A stretch of DNA of 64,000 nt from Fragum whitleyi (GCA_948146395.1 OX411543.1:72902948-72966947), one strand, 5' to 3'; positions 1 through 11,090 are shown, counted from the first letter of the stretch. Numbers and translations: made by a program. The notes: a model not told the origin generated them from the sequence alone.

Positions 1-239
1 ATAATATACATGAAGTAATAGTTGTGTAATTGTACAGGATTGTTTCCTTTTGATGAAAGAAACTGTATGTCTATGTCAAGTTGAGATATACAAAATAGGC
101 CGAAGTGTATTCACATCCTGTTCACGTGATGTGTGTTCTCAAAATATCCGAAATGAATTTATCTTGTGTTCATTTTGCGGTTTTGTTAAATCTAAGTTGG
201 AATTGCTGCGCATTCCAACTTAAAAATAGCTAAAATAAT

Positions 240-1300
240 ATCTGTTGGGCTGCCAGGTGCGGAGCACCAGGGGGGGAGGGGTAGTAATTTGGATAAATCT
301 TGTAATCTTTAAGTTTTTTCTTCTTCGGAACCAGGAGCCCTAAAGATTTGAAAATTGGCATGGATGATCAGCATATGGACCTTTATATAAATAGCTAAAA
401 TCATGACTGTAGATTCACCAGGTGCGGAGCATCAGGGGGGAGAGGGTAGTACTTTTGTGAAAATTTTGTAATCTTTAACCTTCTTCTTCTTCTGAACCAC
501 AAGCCCTACAGACTTGAAAATTGGCATGGAGGATTAGCTCATAGACCTTAATAAAATTAGCTTAAATCATGACTGTAACGCCACCAGGTGCAGGGCACCA
601 GGGGGGAGGGGGGAGTACTTTTGTGAAAATTTTGTAACTTTAACCTTCATCTTCTAATGAACCAAGAGCCCCCTAGACTTCAATATTGGCATGGATGATA
701 AGCATATGGATCTAAAATGAAATAGCTAAAATGATGAATGTAGGGTCGCCAGATGCGGAGCATTAGGGGGGAGGGGGTAGTACTTCGGATCAATTTTGAA
801 ATCTTTAACCTTATTCTTCTCCTGGATCAGGAATCCTACTTGAAAATTGTAATGGGTGATCAATATATTGACATTAATAAAAATAGCTAAAATCATGACT
901 GTAGGGTCACCAGGTGCTGAGTGTCTTGGGGAGGGGGTAGTTCTTTGGATCATTTTTGAAATCTTTAAACTTCTTCTAATGAACCAGGAGTCCTACAGAC
1001 TTGAATATTGGTATGAATGATCAGCATATGGACATTAATTGAATTAGCTAAAATCATGACTGTAGATTCACCAAGTGCAGAGCATCTTGGGGGAGGGGGA
1101 GTGCTTTGTTGAGAATTTTGAATCCCTACAGCCTTTATATTTGACATGGATTATTCAACTCATTAAAGAAAACTTTAAAAGCCTCAGACTCAGCCTGTAT
1201 ATCTGGCATAGATTTGCTGATCACAGACCTTCTATGAAAAAAGCTTAAATAAATAATGACCAGGGGAGGAGCAGGGGGGGGGGGTATTTCAAATGTTATC
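240..1300. repeat. Diverged ~165 bp tandem repeat (6-7 units)
   Basis: The block CCAGGTGCGGAGCA followed by a G-rich run recurs at 253, 418, 584, 749, 910 and 1071, with a decayed seventh trace at 1260. Spacings are 165, 166, 165, 161, 161 and 189 bp. Within each unit come a 'tagtacttttg'-like stretch, a CTTCTTCTTCT-type run, 'gaaccaggagcc', 'gaaaattggcatgga', 'gatcagcatatgga' and 'aaatagctaaaatcatgactgta' variants, in that order. Units differ at many positions, so this is an old minisatellite, unlike the near-identical array in the right half. I see no convincing coding potential. The short minus-strand ORFs here follow the repeat and lack domain features. Confidence 0.85.
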
Positions 1301-1309
1301 TGATTGAAT

Positions 1310-1430
1310 AAGTGAAAATCTCTTTTTTCTGTGGTTGCATGGACATACCTAGGTAATGAAGCTTTTTTCTCAGGTGAGCGACCCAGGGCCAACGGCCCTC
1401 TTGTTTGTGCTACGTATAACAACAATACAA
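1310..1430. repeat. Probable dispersed repeat ending in a GGCC hairpin
   Basis: The segment ends in CTCAGGTGAGCGACCCAGGG and then AACGGCCCTCTTGTTTGTG. A perfect 6 bp stem (AGGGCC 1385-1390, GGCCCT 1394-1399) encloses the loop AAC. The arrangement CTCAGGTGAGCGA, GGCC hairpin, CTCTTGTTT resembles a repeat I remember as common in bivalve introns and intergenic DNA. That comparison is from memory and was not searched. Its 5' limit is not visible. Confidence 0.45.
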
Positions 1431-3660
1431 AAAAATCAAAGACCTTTCTGACATGGCTAAAGTCCTCCATTCCGTTATTGTTAGGACGCACATCATTCTT
1501 TTAATTAACGAATATTATAAGCTACCTAATAATATAAGGGCGAAAGCAATACCTTGTATTTAGGTTTTCAAACGGACAAATTTCCCTCCTATTATACTCA
1601 ACAACAACACTTATGTATCACCTAAGTTTTCATTGAACCTTTTTCGATATGATTCTAAAAAAAAATGATTCTATCCACATGAATGTTCAATTACTGATGT
1701 GTTGCAAAAAGAATGATACCGTATACATGTACATATTCATTGAACAATGACACAAATGCAGAGACGGTCACAAATCAAAATTTGGATATCAGTCTCAATT
1801 TTCATCACTTTGTTAAAGTCAAAAGCGCGTGGCTTCATGTGCTACATTACATACAATGAACATCTGGAAAATGGATTTCGGGTATTATCAAGTCTTACTG
1901 GCGACATGGCTAGCCATTCAATCTGCATGATGTTTCGATCAGGCACAAGAATTGGGGTTAACGTGCTTTGTCGGACTGTCATGCTCGTTCTTGGTTAGCT
2001 GGATTTTAGATAGGGCTGTTCTTTGAAATATGTGGTCTTAGCATAACTTAAGATACCGAAGACAAAGAAAACTCATAATGACTTAGGATGAATGAACCAT
2101 AACATTGACTCGCTAACAGGGGTTACCCTATTGTCATTAATAATGAAGAATTTGATACTCTGCTCAGATAACTCTGACATTCATTGTAATCATTCGTCGA
2201 CATTTGTGTCCTTTTCCAAGATAGATATTCTGTTCATCTTGGCAGCCTCTAAGTAACATGACATTCGTATCATCACTCGTATGTAAGTGTAGTAAATTTG
2301 TGTCATTTTTAGGCAATTCGGTTTCTGGTGGTATTTCGGCTAATACGCTCTAAGTAAATTACGTTTTGTTAATGTTTTCTTTCTGATCATCCGTTGACAT
2401 TTTTTGGACATCTAAGCACTAAAAAAAAAAAAAGAAAAGAAAACCCCTCTGTTGTGGAAAATCGATGTCCAAAGCTTTTTTTTTTTATCAAATATTTTAA
2501 AAGATTTGATACCAAGTTCTTTTACTAAGCCAAGGAGAGGTCAATTTCTGTCAATTAAAAAAAATCATAAGTATTTATTCAGCTAAATTATAAAATTAGC
2601 GGTTTTCATAATGGTGTAAAATGTGTAAAATCGCGTGTCCAGTTTCAGGGTAGTAAGTTTTACCTGATTCTTAAATGGGTTTCTTTTATGTTTTTCGTTT
2701 TGACAAATTAATCTAATTGGCCTTTATGTTATATTATAAGCTGCAGCCCAATCAAGATGCTTACGTTTTTGAATTATTTTTTTAATGTTTTTTAACTAAT
2801 GTCACAAAAAGTACAGTTAATAACGTTACCGTTTTTAGGTTAATATAGAAATGGTTTCAAACACCTGTAAGGAAGTGATGATATGTTAAAAAGCTTCACA
2901 TATAATACAAATTTATCAAAGCACTCTATATGGTTTCCTAAATTTCCTAAAGAAATTTTCTTCCACTCTCTTAGACTTTCATTTGTCAAGAAATTGAAGA
3001 GAACTACGTTACCGTACAGATCTACTTTAAGAAGTTAATGAATTTCATGCTTTCATGCATACTTTTAATGCTTGAATTGTACCTTTCAATGTTAGTGGGT
3101 AATTATACGGGAATATCTAAAGAACACATTCTTAGACTACAATAGATATGTTTTAGTGAACTATGTTATTGTGAATTTCGTTACTATCGTGAACAGTAAA
3201 TTGCACTTTGCATCATAATTCGCATAAAAAATACCCTTGAAACTGTTTAAGTCATCAGTGAATACAGGGTGTTCAACCAAACAATAATGACAATTAGATT
3301 TTAAGGCCAGTACTTTAATTTTATCAAGAGATGCCACATTTAATTCCAGGTCGAATAACGCTTGAATATTGGTATGAAGATACGCTGTTAAAAACAAATG
3401 TGTTTTTCATGCCAGCTTGGATTACTCTTATAAATAAAAGACAGACCTGTATGGTGAATCTTTCGATTAAACAACCCTGAAAGCACGGTGTCATTTGATA
3501 ACGTAGATCACGCGGCTAGTAATGTAGTTCAAAAACACGAAATTTGTTTAAAATGATAGAAATATGCTTTTGATCTTGTTAGTGGTAAGGAAAGTGTCTC
3601 GACAAAATTTAGGCGATTCTATAATTTCACTGTAAATTCAAAGAAAGAGAGGTAAAATAA
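1431..3660. other. AT-rich intergenic or intronic DNA, nothing supported
   Basis: Short ORFs only (for example 83 codons from 1747 on plus, 78 codons ending at 3161 on minus). They have no recognisable motif and a composition like their surroundings. Poly-A and poly-T runs lie near 2420-2450 and 2478-2487. I see no RNA gene, repeat unit or transposon end. Confidence 0.6.
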
Positions 3661-3667
3661 AATAGAG

Positions 3668-3712
3668 GGGGCGACAGACAGATAGACAGAGACAGACAGA
3701 GAGACAGAGCAA
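3668..3712. repeat. (GACA)n/(GA)n microsatellite
   Basis: An imperfect run of GACAGACAGATAGACAGA-type units, followed by GAGACAGAGC. It is a simple-sequence repeat on the plus strand with no associated element visible. Confidence 0.85.
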
Positions 3713-3724
3713 TAGAGAAAAGAA

Positions 3725-6700
3725 AGCATGCAACTTTAATGTCTAGACTAATAATTCTTTTCTTAACTCAAAAGAAAAAAAGGACAACTGAAGATCGGAA
3801 TATGCAATGACTGACTCTCTCCTGACGAAATACGAATAAAAATTTTTGTCCAAAATGATTATCTTAATTTCATCAAATAATACGACTATTTTCAGAAACA
3901 ATTCAATAGAAAGAATTTACCGATATTTAATAATTTTTGCTTCAATAATCCAAAAATGAGCCGTGTAGCTATCTGACCAAAAAGACTAGAGTAAATAACA
4001 TTTTAGTCCCGTAACGAGGTAAAGGATGCGGAACAGTATATTTAACGCGGGGGTTCAACAGGTGATCAAAGATGCCGACGTCTATTTTTGGCAGAGTTTT
4101 CGGAGCTTGCAAGCGCCTTACACTTGTCCCAGGAGATGTCAAACCCTTTCAATAATTAGGATAAACCCATATAGTCGACTCTAGTCGTCTATTGTGGCTA
4201 CATTATGCGTTTAAAAATTGAGGAAAGTAAGATTGTTCAATTTATTTTTGGTGCAGAATTGCGCGTAATTTTTATTTTCAATTGTCAGTTCGCAACTTAG
4301 TTATACGAGTACTAAATCGGTAACAATTAAAATGCGACATATTGAGTTAGGTAAAGCTACGATCTTTTTCAAGTCAGAACAGCGATATGCGGGGGTTTTA
4401 CAAAATGTGAAAACGAAGAATAGCACAGTACTCAGAAACTCGAGAATTGTTTGCTTGACTCTTTTAATAATCAAATATTTTCCGTCTTCGTCGCCGAAAT
4501 CTGTGTTAGGCAGCCTGAAAGAAAATAGTATCAGTAAAAATAGGCATATAAATACGATCCTCTGGCATTGGTTTCTTTCTCTATCTATAAACGTTCAAAT
4601 TAAACTTAAAAAACGGCAAGATCCTCGGCGCTATTACTTACCGAAATCAACATTTTTTTCCGAGCATCGTACCAGAAGAGAATTGTAATAACTACTCTAT
4701 TGAACATCAATTTATGGAAGAATATACATATTTTCATGAGAATTCCTCTTATAATCGCCCATCCCAACATACTCATTCATGACTTATATAATAAACGCCC
4801 GGGCGATTATTAGAATAAATACGGTACTTTAGAGAAGAATATTTTGTTATCAGTGTAAAACTATGGGACAAAAAATTGCCAGTGGGGACTTGAACTTCGC
4901 AGCTACAGGTTAAGTATTCTAAAGTTACGACGTTTTAGTCTCTATTCGATGTAATAATGAAATTAGTTCTTTTGTGTTGGGATGATTGTTTATTCTTTTA
5001 TTTTTTAAAATTCAAAGTAACAACGACATTCATATATTAACAGTAAATCGTGCCGAGATGGCTATATCCCCTGATTTCCGCCATTTTTCGAAACAAAAAA
5101 CAAGGAAAAGGATTCGGGGAATATGATACAAGAATACCCGCAACGGAAGATATTTACATTACGCAAGAATACAACAAAGTTTGAGATATAAACGGGATTA
5201 AAGCGAGAGGTGTTAATTGAGCAGTTGAGAACATAAGTTGTCTGGTTAATGGGTTAAATTTTACTTTACATAAAGGTTTGTCCCCGTCAAGTGGTGCGTG
5301 TTTATACTTTAATGAGAATTTGGGCTTAATATAGAAACATTCCATTCGTTTGTAAACTTAACCTTTTGTAACTCATGAGTACAGATTTCATTCATAATAG
5401 GCAGATAAAAGGTAGTAGGTCATCACGTGTGGTATGTCCAATAAAGGATGTGTAGAAGTTCAAGAGGGCACGATCTAACGCGTATTTCCGGCAAATAACT
5501 ACAAGTCGCAACAGCGAAGGCTTAGATCAAAAACATAGTATCTGTCTATACAGTGTACAGACACAAACTGTGTTTTGCTCTAAACTCTCTACAAGCTTAC
5601 GCCGAGCATCAATTCGCTCGGTTAAACAGTGCAAACTCATTTTGTGTTTTTAAAGGGTAATTTTCATTATCTTCCCTCGATGAAGAATTCTAGTATCACG
5701 CCATTAACGAAATAAACAGTGATTTTGCGGAGAGAAGTCTTGATATATATTAAAATGAATCTTTAGGGGCACTACTTTATTTCAAATCTATTAAGATCCT
5801 ACAGGGCTTTCCTTACATATAATAGTAACACCGGTGAACGAAATCTTTCGTACACCAAAAATAATTCAATGAATCGAAAAAAAAGTAAGTAAAAATTCAA
5901 TTAAATACATGTTTTATTGCATAAGCGGTGAACTACGTTACGGGACAATTTTTTTCAAGAATTAGTGTATTTTGGATCAATACTCTCTTTCAAATTCGCC
6001 AATAGGCCTATTTTACATTCAAAAAGGTTTGCAAAGTGTAATAACAACAGGAATTTTGAATTCTTGTAAACAATGTGATCTTAACACAATGTTTTGTTTC
6101 CTGTTTTATTGCAAAAAATCTGACAAAACTGCATCGGCAATACTGTTTCGAATTGCAATATGGAATATACAGATAGGTAGTATGATAGTTGTTCTGTGTT
6201 GTATCTATTTAAGATATAGTTAACTCAAAATAAACCAAGAGAAAGTGGTTCTAGCTACTGTTCTTCATTGAAAAATAGTCACCAGAATGTATGACTTAGT
6301 TAAATCACATACTTCACTGTTAAGATTTACACTTGTCCTTTTCATTAGTATTAAGTACATTTCTGAAGGTCTAGATTTTTTTTCAAAGACAAATTTTACA
6401 AATATCAATGTTTATGATTTAAAAAAACAAAATAATGAAAATCCAAGTCAAAAAATCTCTCGAACAAATTTGACTGAAATTGTGCGTTTTTCTGTTTTTT
6501 ATAGAATGAAAATATAAACAAAGGACAATTCCATACACTAGTTTCAGCGTCTCTTCCATGAATACACTGAAAGAATAATGTTGCCCGACGCTGTTTTCGA
6601 GTGTTTAACTCGAATACCGTAGTGTGACATGTGATTACAATACATTTGTATTGAATCGACGAGTCAAAATAGCGAATTTTACCTATATGCTGATTGATCT

Positions 6701-6965
6701 ATGATGAATCTATTAACAGTCAGGCAATGAAAAGAAGATTCACCATCGAAAAAAACTCAGGGTTGGATGACCATTGCCATTAAAAGGGAATAAAAATTTA
6801 GCGCTTCGCCAATTCAGACGAACAAATAATGAGGACGATTTTTTACACTCTATAAAATGGCAAAAAAAATCAAAATCTAACTGTAAACGAAAACGAAAAA
6901 CGCATGAAAAAGTGAAGAAAGGTGAATTATTATCAGGCTACTCGAGTCAAAATCTCTGTTGAAAA
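3725..6965. other. AT-rich non-coding DNA, no supported gene
   Basis: The longest ORF is 118 codons (4332-4688, plus) and has no motif I recognise. A perfect 10 bp inverted repeat (ATAATCGCCC 4751-4760, GGGCGATTAT 4801-4810) encloses 40 bp and ends in a CCCGGG centre. It may be a remnant of a small fold-back element. Otherwise nothing stands out before the SINE at 6966. Confidence 0.55.
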
Positions 6966-7222
6966 CCGGCCGCGTAGCGTAGCTGGTAGCGCGTGCGACT
7001 GTCAATCTAGCGGTCCCGGGTTCATCACTCATTCTTTCCGACTACTTGTCTCTAACCTAATCTAATCGTAGCCTATGGGAGATATCAGCTGGAAGCTAGG
7101 AAAGGGTGTAATGGTGGTACTGGTGAGGGAAATCCCAGGAATCAATTGTGAGGTGATGCAGCCGCCGCAATATAACTGATTGGTGAAAGCGGCGTATGAC
7201 ACCATTCAAACAAACAAACAAA
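6966..7222 (+). mobile_element. tRNA-derived SINE
   Basis: The 5' head (6968-7025) reads like a tRNA: GTAGCGTAGCTGGTAGCGCG in the A-box position and, about 30 bp later, CGGGTTCATCACTC in the B-box position (compare GGTTCGANNCC). These would be internal RNA polymerase III promoter elements. A central part, GCAGCCGCCGCAATATAACT (7158-7177), is followed by TGGTGAAAGCGGCGTATGAC (7181-7200) and a (CAAA)n tail at 7207-7222. I recall the 'GAAAGCGGCGT ... caaacaaacaaa' ending from molluscan SINEs, unverified. The B box departs from consensus, so the copy is probably inactive. Clear target-site duplications were not found. Confidence 0.8.
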
Positions 7223-7428
7223 CTTTAGGAAAACAATCAAGTTAGACACAGTCAAATACAAATCTTCTCCCTTGAATTCATCTCAATGGATCGACTATTT
7301 TTTTAAAGTTCTATAGATCTGACAAACGAATTCTTCATGTAACGATTTGATCTAAATTTACAACCGATATAGATTGACCACATTTGAACTTACCTTTGAC
7401 AGGAGATGGAATCCAAAATGATATAATA

Positions 7429-7681
7429 ACCGTCACGCGAAAAGGGACCATCTTGGTAGTGCGATAAGTGTCGACCCTAGTCAGACTGCGCGGACTGCGC
7501 AGACTGACTAGTGCCGAAACTTTTCTTAATTTGCTTATTTTCTTAATCTAGAATGATCAATCTACCTTCCAGCGAAAGAATTTTTTGAAATGCGACCTCT
7601 GGTTAACCTATGCTGGACCCAATCTCCTTTTCAAATATTATTTTTACAGAATTCCCAGATGGTCCCTTTTTGCGTGACGGG
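7429..7681. mobile_element. Small non-autonomous TIR element (MITE)
   Basis: The left end ACCGTCACGCGAAAAGGGAC (7429-7448, match continuing to about 7456) is matched by the reverse complement of the right end, CCCGTCACGCAAAAAGGGAC (from 7681 leftwards). Over about 26 bp there are roughly three mismatches. Both ends abut TA (7427-7428 and 7682-7683), or TAA if the first base is excluded. That is compatible with Tc1/mariner (TA) or PIF/Harbinger (TWA) target duplications, and I cannot choose between them. The interior carries a near-palindrome with repeated GACTGCGC (about 7478-7512) and no ORF, so any transposase must be supplied in trans. A related solo end lies at 24715-24742. Confidence 0.7.
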
Positions 7682-7689
7682 TAACAAAT

Positions 7690-8520
7690 TAAAAAAAACT
7701 AAAATTTAATAATGCTGCTACGCAAGATGAATGTTGTTCTGAAATGCTTAAAATCACAGCTTATATTATAACACCACAACTTACAAATATATTTAATATT
7801 ATTTTCAATAGTGGGATTTTCCCGGATCATGGAGTCAAAGTTTAATTGTGCCTATAAATAAAAATATGCCGATGAATGACCCCGGAAATTACCGGGCTAT
7901 ATCATTAATCAACAGTTTAAGTAAAATTTCCATTGGCATTCTTACCGATAAACAAATTGGGCTGAAGAGAATAACATCATTAATGAAGCATACTGGAATG
8001 AGTGTAGTGTAATAGAAAATACGTTAATCTTTCAATTTATAATTAAAAAAAATGTCTAAGAAAAAAAGTTCGATTTTCTGTTTATTTATCGATTTCAAGA
8101 AAGCGTTTGATATTATAAATCACGATATATTATGGTACTCACATCAGAGATAGGAATAAGCAGTGAGTTCTTATAAGTTTTTCAAAATTATGTATAGACA
8201 ATTAAAGTCGTCTATTAAGGCAAATATTAACATCAGCCATTATATAAAGCCGTTCTTCAAATGTTATTTAGGAATCCGTCAATGTTGTTTGAGTTCACCT
8301 GTATTATGCCCTCTTTTCATTTATGATTTGGTAGATCTATTTTAGGGAGATTGCAATCACGGATTTTTCGTTAATAATGAAATCGGCGAATTAACTTCAC
8401 TTCTTTTTGCAGACGACGTTTCGTCTTTTGCTGAGACTATAAATCATCCAAAAAAACAACTCGAATCTCTATTAAAGGGTAGTGGACAGATTTCATAAAA
8501 CGATATAAATCGTATGTCGT
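7690..8520 (+). pseudogene. Decayed LINE reverse transcriptase
   Basis: Pieces of one RT domain can be followed by switching frames. They are: a finger region ending SGIFPD (about 7810-7830), then NDPGNYRAISLINSLSKI (7877-7930), WAEENNIINE (about 7958-7990), motif A FCLFIDFKKAFDIINHDIL (8077-8133), a degraded motif B region GIRQCCLSSPVLCPLF (about 8271-8320; expected GVRQGxxLSPxLF), and motif C LLFADDVSSFAET (8400-8440). At least three frameshifts and several stops lie between these blocks. The NYR-x-IS-L and GxRQG-type signature differs from the CR1-like GVPQGSILG elements on the minus strand. It points to another LINE clade (I/Nimb- or RTE-like, by inference). No endonuclease part is visible upstream; the TIR element at 7429-7681 sits there. 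Confidence 0.75.
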
Positions 8521-8610
8521 AAGAATGTATTTGGAGTTATCTCCTATCAGTAAATAGAGGATTATCAACTGATTTTGTCTCATATGAAAAAAAAGAATAT
8601 AACGAGAATA

Positions 8611-8709
8611 CGTCATTATGTTATAAACCGTTTTGGAATACTAACCGTCTCGAGACGGCTCGCTCTCCGTTTTGGAATTCCAAGCCCGATCGATCCGTCT
8701 CGAGACGGT
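8611..8709 (+). repeat. Palindrome-rich dispersed module, copy 1
   Basis: It starts GTTATAAACCGTTTTGGAAT (8620-8639) and carries the 14 bp palindrome CCGTCTCGAGACGG twice, at about 8645-8658 and 8696-8709. Between them is a second CCGTTTTGGAATTCC block. An inverted, diverged copy lies at 21043-21119 beside the second minus-strand LINE. The shared blocks are GTTATAA(A/G)CCG(T/C)TTTGGAATA at one end and CGATCCGTCTC(G/A)AGA(C/T)GGTT at the other. Function and family are unknown. It looks like a short mobile or satellite-like module made of inverted subrepeats. Confidence 0.65.
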
Positions 8710-8719
8710 TTGACGAGAA

Positions 8720-9600
8720 TATTGTTATGAAAAATGAGAGAGTTATCTTAGGAAATAAATAATAACAAACATGTGCAAGTTTAGTTAGTAACTTGAAAAA
8801 AAGATAATACATGTAATGCTTTTTAAAAAGGAAAACTGTTGTAACTTATGGCAAACTCTGTACCTCGGGATACTCTGTATAAATAAGAATATTGACAGAA
8901 TGATGAGTAGTCAGTTAAATAATGATGATGACTTTAGACACAGTAAAGGAGTAGACAGTTAAAAATGTCTAGGTTAATCCCTCATGAAATATGCAATTGA
9001 CAACGCGATATGATTTTAATGCCACTATGTATTCAAAGTTTCTTGTAGAGATATACATGCAGCTGATTATGCGTTTTTATTTTCACACAATAGATTTCCT
9101 TTTTGAGAACATATTTTCTACAAACATATTTCCCTAATTTTCATTTTATTTAATTATTTATTTTTTATTTCACGAATTCATTTGAATTTGAGTTAATAAA
9201 GGTTTTAGTCATTAATTAACAATTCATTTTTATTCATTTTAATAATAATGAAGTAAGATTTGTGTTTTGATTATATCTTTTTATTCTTGCTTTTTTATAT
9301 TAACTTGACGCAACTTGAAATTTCTAATGTAGTTTAAAAAATATATATATATTTTTGTTAACCTATAATTTTAGTAATAAATGTTCGAATTATAACATTT
9401 AATTAAAATCTGAAATAGTCGTAATTTAGATATTTAGAAAATGCTGTTGATAACTTTAGCTTTTTTCAAATTGATTTGAGTAATGAAAAATAATGAATAT
9501 TTTAAATTCAATAAGCTAAATTCAAAAGTAATGATCTGTTTATTTAAACTTGGATTTTCAAAAAAAAAAAAAACAAAACAAAAAAAACTCTTCTATACAC
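8720..9600. other. Very AT-rich non-coding DNA
   Basis: Strongly AT-rich with short homopolymers, an (AT)n run near 9343-9354 and an A-rich tract at 9559-9587 (A runs broken by single C). It could be the 3' remains of the LINE pseudogene to its left, but no tail can be assigned. No gene is supported. Confidence 0.5.
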
Positions 9601-9781
9601 TATTCCTAAATGGTGAATAATAGATTGTGTTTCAAACATATTGCCAGATATATGTATTCGGACATTTTAATCAGTCTGGCTCACGATTTAGCAATAATAG
9701 AGCAGAAAGTACGCAATGTATGCTGAGATCATATTGCACAATCGTGAATGATGATCCCGTCTATGGGGGTTGGAAACGAAT

Positions 9782-9842
9782 AGTCGAATATTCGTTTTTC
9801 CCGCGAATATTCGAATACGATTTTCGAATACGAATATTCGTT
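9782..9842. repeat. Cluster of CGAATATTCG palindromes
   Basis: The 10 bp palindrome CGAATATTCG occurs near 9786, 9804 and 9832, joined by CGAATACGA-type spacers. The stretch behaves like a degenerate ATTCG simple repeat with strong self-complementarity. A few plus-strand codons run through it by chance. No element boundaries are visible. Confidence 0.6.
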
Positions 9843-10222
9843 TTTATGAGACTGAATTTTAGCATTTGCCTTTAATTTCTGAAAAGAGAAGTAAAAGAAG
9901 TGGAAAGTAATTTCTCAATTTTGAAACCATTTTCTCACATTTATTTTCAGTCGTATGTATATAAGTGTCAAGAAGGTACAGGGAAAATCAATAATTATGA
10001 CATGTTGCAAATCTTTTTATCAACAGTCTGTCAGTGAAACATGGACCAAGGTATAAATGTGTTAATATATCACCTTTGGAGAGTTGAAACCTATTTGCAA
10101 ATTTTCGAATACCTCGAAACAATTGACGTTACGCCTGAACGAAATTTATTTGAAAACCAACGGCCGCGTGGCATTTGTTATGATATTTTATCTCTTGACT
10201 CGCGCGGATATAAATGAAAAGC

Positions 10223-10425
10223 GATTCTAGGACAAAATCCCCTCCGGACAAAATCCCCTCAACGGTTTTTTGACATTTTAAAATTAATGAAGGGGATTCT
10301 GTCCGACTCAAAAAACGGTTTGAGGGGATTATGTCCGGGTTGTTAAAATGACCGAGGGGATTCTGTCCGCCATGTCAAAAAAACGTTGAGGGGATTTTGT
10401 CCGGAGGGGATTTTGTCCGGTTACT
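10223..10425. mobile_element. 203 bp fold-back element with 9 bp flanking repeat
   Basis: The ends are inverted copies built from the motif GGACAAAATCCCCT. On the left the motif occurs twice (about 10230-10262), followed by CAACGGTTTTTTGACA. The reverse complement of the right end reads the same with CAACGTTTTTTTGACA. The match is near-perfect over about 47 bp, after a mismatched first ~7 bases. Inside, GGACA(G/T)AATCCCCT recurs three more times in both orientations. ATGAAAAGC flanks both sides (10214-10222 and 10426-10434), as a 9 bp target-site duplication would. There is no coding capacity. A 9 bp duplication fits Mutator-like elements, but the terminal bases are not diagnostic. Confidence 0.75.
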
Positions 10426-10619
10426 ATGAAAAGCAAATTATTGTCATTTCACCAGCAGTAAGTCAAGTACACAACCATGAATGATTTGCAATATCCGTCG
10501 ATTTCCTATGGCGTATTTCTAGACTCCCTGGCCGCCTGTCGGTAAACAATCATCATTTATTTGAGAAAGTCCACAAAGGATTTAATTGAAACTTTCTTAT
10601 GGTGATTGTATGGTCACAG

Positions 10620-10728
10620 GTCACTCTCTCCCTCGCTTTCTCCCAATCTCTCTCCCATTTCTTCTCTCTTTCCTTTTCCTTTCTTTCTATTCTTTCTCTC
10701 TCACTCCCTCGCTCACTTTCCTCCATCT
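10620..10728. repeat. Polypyrimidine tract
   Basis: More than 100 bp almost wholly C and T (CTCTCTCCC, TTTCTTTC and similar units) on the plus strand. Two overlapping plus-strand ORFs of 60-67 codons across it are Ser/Leu/Phe-rich by composition only and are not genes. Polypurine/polypyrimidine DNA can form triplexes; that is known chemistry, not shown here. Confidence 0.75.
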
Positions 10729-10814
10729 TGTTTTATATGAAATTGGGCATGCGTTTCATATCAAAACTGCAACCTATTTAAATATCTAGGTGGATAACTG
10801 TAGATGCTCAAGTT

Positions 10815-11090
10815 ATAAACCGTACAAAAGTTCTTGGGGAAAAGAGAGCTGGAGTCACAAAATTTGCTGCCAAAATATTTGTCCGGTAGAATATCTCCAA
10901 ATTTCGAGAATATGTGCGAGATCATAGGTCAAGGAACAGTGTGAAAATTGCAGCAAAATCCATCCTCAATTGTAGTCGGAGTAGCGTTTATACCATGAGC
11001 ACGGACGGACAGGCGTAGGGTCTACTGACGTCGAGACGGACAGGCAGACGGAATATTATACCCATATACTTTCGCCTTTGGGGCTAAAAA
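10815..11090. repeat. Possible dispersed repeat with GGACGGACAGGC motif
   Basis: The segment runs from CAAAATTTGCTGCCAAAATA through CACGGACGGACAGGCGTAGG and GACGGACAGGCAGACGG to TATACCCATATACTTTCGCC and TTTGGGGCTAAAAAATAAAA. I recall a dispersed molluscan repeat with the same order, a GGACGGACA run and then TATA...CC...TTTGG, but did not search for it. Boundaries are approximate and no coding region is visible. Confidence 0.35.

Noticed and set aside
4332..4688. 118-codon plus ORF as a small gene
   Set aside because: No motif, splice context or compositional difference from its surroundings. ORFs of this length are expected occasionally by chance.
6966..7040. A functional tRNA gene
   Set aside because: The cloverleaf cannot be completed, the B box is off consensus, and the sequence continues into a SINE body and (CAAA)n tail.
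10586..10789. Plus-strand ORFs across the polypyrimidine tract
   Set aside because: The Ser/Leu/Phe-rich translation follows from the CT-rich composition in two frames at once.
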